64,000 bases of DNA from assembly GCA_022844125.1 (NCBI GenBank), contig JALHMI010000008.1, positions 186,001-250,000 on the forward strand, written 5' to 3'. Source of the stretch: Pirellulales bacterium (GTDB lineage Bacteria; Planctomycetota; Planctomycetia; Pirellulales; PALSA-1355). The translations under genes and the position numbers were made by a program. The notes beneath the pieces are model-generated. The model was not told the DNA's origin. It was given only the letters and a program-made list of their open reading frames with translations, and did no database searches. Each line of letters starts with the position of its first letter. Position 1 is the first letter of the stretch. Positions 57,967 to 64,000 of the stretch are shown here, piece by piece.

Positions 57967-59317
57967 GACAAAAATGCCCGACAAGAATCTACCCGAGAAT
58001 GGCTCAACGCACTTCCGCTACTTCGTCGCTGCGAAACCCAATGGCAGCCCGGGAGACGGGACCCTCGAGCATCCCTCGCGTAGCATTCGCGATGCGATCG
58101 AAGGTATCCGCGCGCGGCATGCCGGTGACTCGCCTAGCGTGCGGCGACTGAACGGTTACGACCGGATCGACATCTGTTCGGTCCTCAAGGGTCCGGCCGC
58201 CAAGGCGGAGACGAAACAACGATACGAGTTCTTCGTCGATCCTTTGGGGGCCACGGACCTGGCGATCGGTAGTGCGCAGCTCCCCTGGCCCGATCTTGAG
58301 TCGGCGCTCGAGGGCGTGGCCAAGATGGATGCCGAAGGGGCGATTTCGCTGGCCGCGGGCGAGCATCTGAGTCTCTCTGTGCGCGAGGTGTTCTCGGCCA
58401 CTCCGGTCGATCGCCGCAAACGCCGCCACGAGCGGATCGCGCAAATCGCGCTCGGCCTCGTCACGTTATCGCTGGTCGTGCCGCTGGTGGCGATCCTGAG
58501 TCACTTGATCTACAAGGCCTGGCCGGTGCTGACGCCGTCGTTCCTGTTCGAGAACCCGCGCAACCAGATGACGGCCGGCGGCGTCTGGGCTCCGCTGATT
58601 GGCACGTTCTACCTGGTGTTCATCTCGCTGATCATCGCCTCTCCGATCGGCGTGCTGGCCGGCGTGTATCTGAACGAGTATGCCCGCGATAACTGGTTTA
58701 CTCGCGTCGTGAACCTGGCCGTGGTCAACCTGGCCGGTGTGCCGAGCATCGTGCACGCATTGTTCGGCGTGGGCGCGTTTGTGATGTTCGCCAACATGGG
58801 CGAAAGCGTGCTGGCAGCTTCCTGCACACTGGCGATCATGACGCTGCCGGTGATCATTACCAGCACGCGCGAAGCTTTGGCCAGCGTGCCAATGAATTTC
58901 CGCGAAGCTTGCTGGAACATGGGCGCCAGCCGCTGGCAAACCATTCGCACAATCGTGCTGCCCAACTCGATCAGCGGGATCCTGACCGGCGTGATCCTGC
59001 AAGTCTCGCGGGCGGCGGGCGAAACAGCCCCCATCCTGTTTACCGGCGCCGCGCTGTACATGACCATCCCGACCAAGGGGCTGCGGTCGTTCTTTCCCTA
59101 CTCGCTGCAAGACGGCTGTATGGCCCTGTCCTATCACTTGCACGTGATGATGACGCAGGTGAAAGGTGCTTCGCCCGAGGCGATCGAGGCGGGTAAGTCC
59201 CTCCCGCTCGAGCACCTGCAATACGGCACGGCGGTGGTGCTGATCGGGCTGGTGCTCACTGTAAACAGCTTTTCAATCGGGCTGCGAATGTACCTGCGCT
59301 CACGGAAGAAGTGGTAG
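57959..59317 (+). CDS. pstA: Phosphate ABC transporter permease PstA with a long N-terminal extension
   Basis: Encodes 452 aa; ordinary PstA is about 280-300. Residues 1-155 are soluble: FRYFVAAKPNGSPGDGTLEHP and SRSIRDAIEGIRARHAGDSP, and a second like unit ending LPWPDLESALEGVAKM, with a KRRHER-type linker. Helices then start at VTLSLVVPLVAILSHLI. The EAA loop is NFREACWNMGASRWQTIRTIVLPN. The extension is cytoplasmic if the helix count is normal, and its GTxxxP-S-x-x-x-A units resemble parallel-beta-helix or pectate-lyase-type turns. It is coupled to pstC and 3 nt before pstB1. Confidence 0.93.
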   Translation: MPETKMPDKNLPENGSTHFRYFVAAKPNGSPGDGTLEHPSRSIRDAIEGIRARHAGDSPSVRRLNGYDRIDICSVLKGPAAKAETKQRYEFFVDPLGATDLAIGSAQLPWPDLESALEGVAKMDAEGAISLAAGEHLSLSVREVFSATPVDRRKRRHERIAQIALGLVTLSLVVPLVAILSHLIYKAWPVLTPSFLFENPRNQMTAGGVWAPLIGTFYLVFISLIIASPIGVLAGVYLNEYARDNWFTRVVNLAVVNLAGVPSIVHALFGVGAFVMFANMGESVLAASCTLAIMTLPVIITSTREALASVPMNFREACWNMGASRWQTIRTIVLPNSISGILTGVILQVSRAAGETAPILFTGAALYMTIPTKGLRSFFPYSLQDGCMALSYHLHVMMTQVKGASPEAIEAGKSLPLEHLQYGTAVVLIGLVLTVNSFSIGLRMYLRSRKKW

Positions 59318-59320
59318 CGC

Positions 59321-60076
59321 ATGGCATCGGTCGGCATTCAGATTCGCGACCTCTCGGTCAAGTACGGCGACAAGCCGGCCCTGCGCGAGGTGTCGCTCGA
59401 CATTCCGCCAAACCAGATCTTCGGGATCATTGGTCCGGCCAACAGCGGCAAGACCACGCTGCTCAAGTGCATCAACCGCACGATCGACTTTGTGACCACG
59501 GCCAGCGTCAACGGCAGCCTGCTGGTGGGCGACCAGGACGTGCGTCGGATGCGGAACGTGTATGAACTGCGCCGGCGGATCGGGATGGTATTTCCGCTGC
59601 CGGTGGGCCTGCCGATGTCGATCTACGACAACGTGGCTTACGGACCGCGAATGGCCGGTGTGCGGCAGCGTGGCGAGCTGGACGTGCTGGTCGAGCGGTG
59701 CCTGCGGCAGGCCGCGCTGTGGGACGAAGTCAAGGATCGGCTCACCCTGCTCGGCACGAAGCTCTCGGGCGGGCAGCAGCAGCGGCTCACGCTGGCCCGG
59801 GCGCTCTCGCTGGAGCCGGATGTTTTGTGCCTCGATGAGTTTTCGATCGCGATCGACCCAGTCACGACGATGAAGATCGAAGAGGTGCTCTTGGAGCTTT
59901 CGCGCGAGATGACGATCGTGCTCGTGACGAACCTGGTGCAGCAGGCGCGGCGGCTGGCGCAGAACGTGGCCTTCTTCAACAGCTCGCGATTGGTCGAGGT
60001 GGGTGAAACGAAGCAGCTCTTCACCAAACCACGCGAGCAACTGACTTTCGACTATGTCACGGGGAACATCGGCTGA
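59321..60076 (+). CDS. pstB1: PstB-like ABC ATPase, degenerate Q- and H-loops
   Basis: Encodes 251 aa. Walker A is GPANSGKTT (38-46), signature LSGGQQQRL (148-156) and Walker B VLCLDEFSIAID with catalytic Glu 173. The Q-loop reads MVFPLPVGLP, where Pro 92 replaces the usual Gln, and the H-loop reads LVTNLVQQAR, where Asn 204 replaces the catalytic His. The D-loop is IAID instead of SALD. It ends inside the next start (TGATG), so production is coupled to pstB2. It probably contributes its intact signature to the partner's ATP site. Confidence 0.92.
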   Translation: MASVGIQIRDLSVKYGDKPALREVSLDIPPNQIFGIIGPANSGKTTLLKCINRTIDFVTTASVNGSLLVGDQDVRRMRNVYELRRRIGMVFPLPVGLPMSIYDNVAYGPRMAGVRQRGELDVLVERCLRQAALWDEVKDRLTLLGTKLSGGQQQRLTLARALSLEPDVLCLDEFSIAIDPVTTMKIEEVLLELSREMTIVLVTNLVQQARRLAQNVAFFNSSRLVEVGETKQLFTKPREQLTFDYVTGNIG

Positions 60077-60849
60077 TGGCGCCCCAGACCTACAGCATCT
60101 GCACGCGCGACTTGAATCTTTGGTACGGAGATTTTCAGGCGCTCAAGAAGATCAGCGTGGACATCCGCGCTTCGTGCGTCACCGCACTGATCGGTCCTTC
60201 GGGCTGCGGCAAGACGAGCCTCTTGCGGTGCTTCAACCGGATCAATGAGCGGTACGGCAACGTCCGGACGACGGGTGAGATCTCGATCCTGGGGAAGAAT
60301 GTCTACGACGAGGACGTGTCGCTTTCCGAGCTGCGGAAGACCGTGGGCATGGTTTTCCAGCGGCCAAACCCGCTGCCGATCTCAATCTATGAGAACGTCC
60401 TGTTTGGACTGAGGGTGCACACGCGGCACAACGCGATCAACAAGAGCCAGCGAGACGAGCTCGTCGAGACGGCCCTGTCGGACGTGTTCCTCTGGCAGGA
60501 CGTCAAGGACAAGCTGCAGAGCAAGGCCACGCTGCTCACGCTCGAGCAGCAGCAGAAGCTATGCATCGCACGGCTGCTGCCGCTCAAGCCGCGGGTGATC
60601 CTGATGGACGAGCCCTGCAGTGCCCTGGATGCCGAGGGGACGCAGGCCATCGAGACGCTGATCGACACGCTCAAGGAGCGGTACACGATCGTGATCGTGA
60701 CGCACAACATGAGCCAGGCCGCGCGAACCAGCGAGGAATGCATTTACATGCTGCTGGGCGAGGTGATCGAGCACGGTAAGACCAAGACGATCTTTCTGAA
60801 GCCGCAGCGGAAAGAGACGGAAATGTATATCGAGGGGCGATACGGTTAG
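60076..60849 (+). CDS. pstB2: PstB-like ABC ATPase, degenerate signature motif
   Basis: Encodes 257 aa. Walker A GPSGCGKTS (40-48), Q-loop MVFQRPNPLP (Gln 95), Walker B VILMDEPCSALD (Glu 179), and H-loop IVTHNMSQAAR (His 210) are intact. The signature LSGGQQQRL is replaced by LTLEQQQKL (154-162), so both Gly are lost. This is the complement of the preceding PstB1, so the two are expected to form a heterodimer. The ATG overlaps the preceding stop codon as TGATG. Confidence 0.92.
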   Translation: MAPQTYSICTRDLNLWYGDFQALKKISVDIRASCVTALIGPSGCGKTSLLRCFNRINERYGNVRTTGEISILGKNVYDEDVSLSELRKTVGMVFQRPNPLPISIYENVLFGLRVHTRHNAINKSQRDELVETALSDVFLWQDVKDKLQSKATLLTLEQQQKLCIARLLPLKPRVILMDEPCSALDAEGTQAIETLIDTLKERYTIVIVTHNMSQAARTSEECIYMLLGEVIEHGKTKTIFLKPQRKETEMYIEGRYG

Positions 60850-60871
60850 TCGCTCGTGGACGGCGAAGTGC

Positions 60872-60892
60872 AGCCCCGGCTTCGTCGGGGGC
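60872..60892. repeat. REP-like GC hairpin
   Basis: AGCCCCGGCTTCGTCGGGGGC: CCCCG pairs with CGGGG, with two more inner pairs. It lies 22 nt after pstB2's stop, before phoU, and matches the hairpins near 51479 and 52317. It may mark an mRNA processing or attenuation point between pstB2 and phoU. Confidence 0.6.
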
Positions 60893-60963
60893 CTCTGAGA
60901 GTATGCACATCCTACACCCGTACACACTTTACAGATTTGTTCGCTTCGGCGAGACTTGAGGAT

Positions 60964-61626
60964 ATGGCCAAGCAGTTGCCCCGACAGATTGAAGCCCTCA
61001 AGCAGAAGATTCTGTTCGTGGGGACGCTGGTCGAAGAGGCCATCGCCAAGGCAACGCTGGCCCTCAACACGCGTGATCCAAACCTGGCCCGGGCCGTGAT
61101 TGAGGCCGACTCCGAGATCGACCGGATGGAGGTCGATGTCGAGGAGGAATGCCTGAAAGTGCTCGCGCTTTATCAGCCGGTGGCCGCCGATCTGCGGTTC
61201 GTCGTGGCGGTGCTCAAGATCAACAACGATTTGGAGCGGATGGGCGACCTCGCCCGTAACGTTGCCAAGCGAGTTGTGTTCCTGGCGGAGCGCGAGGCGC
61301 TGCACGAATTGCCGATCGACTATCGGCCGATGGCGGCGAAAGTGAAGTCGATGGTCAAAGACAGCCTCGACGCGCTGGTGAACGCGGACACGGCGCTCGC
61401 CACCAGAATTCGCCATGACGACGACGACGTGGATGCCCAGCGGCGAATTATTGAAAAGCAGATCGAAGCCCACATCCGCGATAACCCCGGCCAAGCCGAA
61501 GGGCTGATGCGACTGGCGTCCGTGGCGCGGCATCTGGAGAGAATTGCCGACATGGCCACAAACATCGCCGAGGACGTGATCTACATGGTCGAGGGCGAGA
61601 TCGTGCGGCATCATTTCAACGAGTAA
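60964..61626 (+). CDS. phoU: Phosphate transport regulator PhoU
   Basis: Encodes 220 aa from ATG 60964 (MAKQLPRQIEALKQKILFVGTLVEEAIAKA); an in-frame start at 60856 would include a hairpin repeat and is unlikely. The two three-helix PhoU bundles contain EADSEIDRMEVDVEEECLKVLALYQPVAADLRFVVAVLKINNDLERMGDLARNV and later LMRLASVARHLERIADMATNIAEDVIYMVEG; D-x-x-E-R-[MI]-[GA]-D motifs bind metal. PhoU down-regulates the Pst transporter and the Pho two-component signalling when phosphate is sufficient. It ends the pst operon. Confidence 0.95.
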   Translation: MAKQLPRQIEALKQKILFVGTLVEEAIAKATLALNTRDPNLARAVIEADSEIDRMEVDVEEECLKVLALYQPVAADLRFVVAVLKINNDLERMGDLARNVAKRVVFLAEREALHELPIDYRPMAAKVKSMVKDSLDALVNADTALATRIRHDDDDVDAQRRIIEKQIEAHIRDNPGQAEGLMRLASVARHLERIADMATNIAEDVIYMVEGEIVRHHFNE

Positions 61627-61629
61627 GGT

Positions 61630-61650
61630 ACGGGCGGCGAATGCCGCCGT
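61630..61650 (+). terminator. Hairpin after phoU
   Basis: GGCGGC (61633-61638) pairs with GCCGCC (61643-61648) around GAAT, with the outer ACG/CGT extending across a bulged G. It follows the phoU stop directly. There is no T tract, so factor-dependent or structure-protecting termination is more likely. Confidence 0.4.
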
Positions 61651-61668
61651 CCGACGGCAATATCTTAG

Positions 61669-62075
61669 GTGGCAGAAAGGATCTGGCCGTTTGCCGTGCT
61701 GGCCGGTCTCCGGCTGCGCTTCCGCCAGACGAACCGGACGCTGTGGGCTCCGCCGGGCAAGGTGCTCGTCAATCTGCGGTCGTACCAAGCACAGGTCTCC
61801 GCTGGATGTGCCAAGCGTCGTGGAATTGGCCGACAACGAAGTTGCCGAGATCCGCCGCCACGAGGATCGGTATACCGTGCCGCAAGGCAGCGGTCGCCGC
61901 ACATCGTACAAGCTGGTCTCGCTCCGACATCGTGCTCCGCACGCCCGACGACGGAACGCTGGCCACGCCCTGGTCCCACGAGGTTAACACCACGCAGCGC
62001 GGAGTCGATTGGCAGATGAAAGTCAAAGACGCCCGCGGTAAACTCAAGTCCCTCTACCCGAAAATCAGGGTGTGA
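61669..62075 (+). pseudogene. Decayed coding region in three frames
   Basis: Protein-like stretches are scattered across frames: from 61691 PSVVELADNEVAEIRRHEDRYTVPQG, and in another frame, ending at the stop at 62075, LRTPDDGTLATPWSHEVNT then RGVDWQMKVKDARGKLKSLYP. No single frame carries them all, as expected after two or more frameshifts. The last segment is reminiscent of a transposase C-terminus, but the resemblance is weak and I cannot name a family. It lies between phoU and the converging sulfatase gene. Confidence 0.4.
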
Positions 62076-62161
62076 CAGGGCACTAGAGGCATTCTCAATT
62101 ATGCTCTCTCGGTACCGAAAATGCCCAGCAACTTGTTACCGTGTTTGTCGTTACCGGGCGG

Positions 62162-63976
62162 TCAATCCGCAGGTTGAGGCAACAGCCGCACCGAGCGCAA
62201 ATCCATCACCGCCGCGCCCGGCTTGGTGCGCGGCTTAACTGTGAGCGTGTAGCGGCCAGGTTCAGCGATCTTCACGCTGCCGATCGTGCGCGGAGTAAAC
62301 TTTTGGAAACCGCCAGTCTCTTCGACGGTCATCGACAGCTTTTGATCGGCAACCTCGACGTCAACCTGGCTGCCGCCGCTGCCGGCGCCGCAGCCTTGCA
62401 AAAGTTCCACTGCGAACTCGCCGGGTGTCGTGACAACGAACTCCCAACTGGCCCAGTCGTCCTGACGAACCCAAAAGCCGAGCGTGTCCTTGTGCGGCAA
62501 CGGTTCGTAGCGAAGCATGATGCCGTGAACGTCAGCTGTCTCGGCTGCCAGCGTGATCGAGCCATCCGCGGCCTGTTCGTTTGGCACGAAGCCGGGACTC
62601 GGCGTCGGCATCTGGGCGTCGACCTGTTTGAGCCAACTGGCCAGCTTCGCGGCGAGCCGCTGGGCGACTTCCGGCTCGCGGTCGACAAGGTTTTGCGATT
62701 CGCTGACGTCGGTGGCCAAGTGGAACAGCTCCCGGCGGCCCGAGTCGTAATACTCGATGAGCTTGTAGTCACCGTCGCGAATGGCGCCGCCGGCGCGGCC
62801 GCCTTGCGGGCTGTAGTGGGGATAATGCCAGTACAAGATATCGCGCGGCGGGATGTTTTGGCCTGCGAGCAGTGGCACGATGCTGACGCCGTCAAGTGGA
62901 TCGCTTACCGGGACCTCGCACGCGGCACAGATCGTGGACGCCAGGTCCATCGTGATTGTCGGCACGTCGCAGGTCGAGCCCGGCGCCGCATCTCCCGGCC
63001 AGCGAACGATCAGCGGAACGCGAATCCCGCCTTCGTAGAGATAGCCCTTGCCTTCGCGCAGCGGCGCGTTATTTGTGGCCGGAAGGTTCGTCGGCTGGCC
63101 GCTGGTGGCGAGGCCGCCATTGTCGGACGTGAAAATCACGAGCGTATTGTCCGCGAATTTCAGTTCATCGAGTTTCGCCAGCACCCGGCCAACGCTCTTG
63201 TCCATGGCATCGACAAGGCCTGCGAAGACGGGATTGCGCTGCAGCCCCGGCGGTTTGATCGCCGCATAACGAGCGATGGCCTCCGCTTGGGCCTGGATCG
63301 GCGTGTGTACGGCATAGTGCGACAGATACAGAAAGAACGGCCGCTCGGCGCTCTGCTGCTCGAGGAACTTTTCGGCTTCGGTGGTCAGCCGCTCGGTAAT
63401 GAATTCGCCGTCGGGCGGGTTTTCGAGTCCCGGGAGCTGCCGGCCGTCTTTCAGGTATGGAGCAAAGTGGCTCAACACGCTGCCGCGTTCGAAGCCTCCC
63501 CTCGCGATCTCAAAGCCATGTCGCTGGGGCTCGAAGCCCGCCGCGCCCAGATGCCACTTTCCAATCGCGGCGGTTACGTAGCCGGCGCCTTTCAAGCGTT
63601 CGGCAATCGTGACGGTTTCCAGCGGTAGCTCCTGATGGAACTCCGGGCGCAAGAGCTTGTGCTTGCGAGGATTGACTTCGCCGGGAATGAAGTCCGTCAG
63701 ATGCAAGCGCGCGGGATATAGCCCCGTGAGCAGCGCGGCACGCGTGGGTGAGCAGACGGGGCATGCCGAGTAGGCTTGCGTGAAGCGCATTCCCTGGGCG
63801 GCCAGTCGGTCGATGTTCGGCGTCTGGTAGTACTTCGATCCGGTGCAGCCTAGATCCGTTGCGCCCAGATCGTCCATCATGATGAAGACGATGTTGGGTC
63901 TCCCAGCATCGGCCGCCGAGGCGAGACCGGACAACAGGGGCAGAATCACCAGTGCCGGAATGCAGATTTGCAACAT
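62162..63976 (-). CDS. Sulfatase with C-terminal beta-sandwich domain
   Basis: Encodes 604 aa with signal peptide MLQICIPALVILPLLSGLASAADA. Residues about 25-465 are the sulfatase domain: NIVFIMMDDLGATDLGCTGS, the active-site motif CPVCSPTRAALLTG (formylglycine Cys in C-x-P-x-R), AIGKWHLGAAGFEPQRHGF, VIFTSDNGGLATSGQPTNLP, PLREGKGYLYEGGIRVPLI. From about 475 to 604 a beta-rich module (DNE/DDWASWEFVVTTPGEFAVELL, KFTPRTIGSVKIAEPGRYTL) resembles carbohydrate-binding accessory domains. Predicted to remove sulfate from algal or host polysaccharides in the periplasm. Confidence 0.94.
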   Translation of the reverse strand: MLQICIPALVILPLLSGLASAADAGRPNIVFIMMDDLGATDLGCTGSKYYQTPNIDRLAAQGMRFTQAYSACPVCSPTRAALLTGLYPARLHLTDFIPGEVNPRKHKLLRPEFHQELPLETVTIAERLKGAGYVTAAIGKWHLGAAGFEPQRHGFEIARGGFERGSVLSHFAPYLKDGRQLPGLENPPDGEFITERLTTEAEKFLEQQSAERPFFLYLSHYAVHTPIQAQAEAIARYAAIKPPGLQRNPVFAGLVDAMDKSVGRVLAKLDELKFADNTLVIFTSDNGGLATSGQPTNLPATNNAPLREGKGYLYEGGIRVPLIVRWPGDAAPGSTCDVPTITMDLASTICAACEVPVSDPLDGVSIVPLLAGQNIPPRDILYWHYPHYSPQGGRAGGAIRDGDYKLIEYYDSGRRELFHLATDVSESQNLVDREPEVAQRLAAKLASWLKQVDAQMPTPSPGFVPNEQAADGSITLAAETADVHGIMLRYEPLPHKDTLGFWVRQDDWASWEFVVTTPGEFAVELLQGCGAGSGGSQVDVEVADQKLSMTVEETGGFQKFTPRTIGSVKIAEPGRYTLTVKPRTKPGAAVMDLRSVRLLPQPAD

Positions 63977-64000
63977 GAAGAGAGCGCCAGGTTAAGCGGA

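Noticed and set aside
56629-57984. 451-codon minus-strand frame opposite pstS/pstC
   Set aside because: Antisense to well-recognised phosphate transport genes; no motifs.
59321-60849. Sequencing error as the cause of the degenerate PstB motifs
   Set aside because: Both frames are intact across the motifs, several separate codons differ, and the two genes' lesions are complementary rather than random.
60559-61911. 450-codon minus-strand frame opposite pstB2/phoU
   Set aside because: Shadow of phoU and pstB2.
62141-63628. 495-codon plus-strand frame opposite the second sulfatase
   Set aside because: Antisense to a sulfatase with all family motifs.
1-64000. tRNA, rRNA or CRISPR features
   Set aside because: I searched the intergenic gaps for T-loop motifs, rRNA-like conserved stretches and regularly spaced direct repeats, and saw none.

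Overview
The window is about 62% G+C and densely coding, with no rRNA, tRNA, CRISPR array or intact insertion sequence that I can see. Gene content points to a planctomycete, probably Pirellulales. The markers are two pairs of DUF1549/DUF1553 and DUF1501 genes, secreted sulfatases, a giant surface protein with an N-terminal LEERRLLSA-type motif, a formyltransferase/hydrolase subunit (FhcC) of the bacterial methanopterin C1 pathway, an M56/BlaI pair, and many secreted WD40, TPR and PQQ-propeller proteins. The organism is inferred from gene families only.

Layout. 1-2906 (-): 5' end of a very large surface protein, cut by the window edge. 3156-8215: small membrane and secreted proteins and the first DUF1501/PSD1 pair (-). 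8463-14759: TPR-glycosyltransferase, MFS transporter, and a WD40-thioredoxin fusion (-). 15251-20167 (+): an operon of a DUF1549/DUF1553 protein with a coiled-coil insertion, a DUF1501 protein and a WD40 protein, the last two coupled by ATGA. 20371-28531: secreted proteins, a YhhN-like membrane protein, a VWA/giant-TPR pair and two tiny Tyr/His-rich secreted proteins. 28982-32276 (+): topoisomerase VI B and A subunits, overlapping. 32317-41899: lipoprotein, two membrane proteases, FhcC, MobA coupled to a sulfatase, a PQQ propeller and an SLC13/TrkA-C permease. 42001-47855: MrfA-like helicase and small secreted proteins. 48343-53166 (-): an FGE-fold protein, a BlaI repressor and an M56 metalloprotease fused to about five polysaccharide-export-like units. 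53312-55647 (-): FloA and MnmA. 56029-61626 (+): a pst phosphate-transport operon (pstS-pstC-pstA-pstB1-pstB2-phoU) preceded by a Pho-box-like direct repeat. 61669-62075: a decayed gene. 62162-63976 (-): a sulfatase.

The most interesting observations are these. (1) The two consecutive PstB ATPases carry complementary lesions: PstB1 lacks the Q-loop Gln and H-loop His, and PstB2 lacks the LSGGQ signature. This predicts an obligate heterodimer with one canonical ATP site. (2) The M56 protease carries its own tandem polysaccharide-export-like sensor region, is paired with a BlaI repressor behind a perfect AACCTAA/TTAGGTT operator, and has hairpin repeats in its coding sequence. (3) Bacterial topoisomerase VI subunit B carries what looks like a second copy of the H2TH segment inserted in its transducer domain. 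(4) PstA has a roughly 150-residue cytoplasmic N-terminal extension.

GC-rich REP-like hairpins of the AGCCCCCGGCTTTGCCGGGG type recur between and inside genes, including one that seems to supply the stop codon of mnmA.
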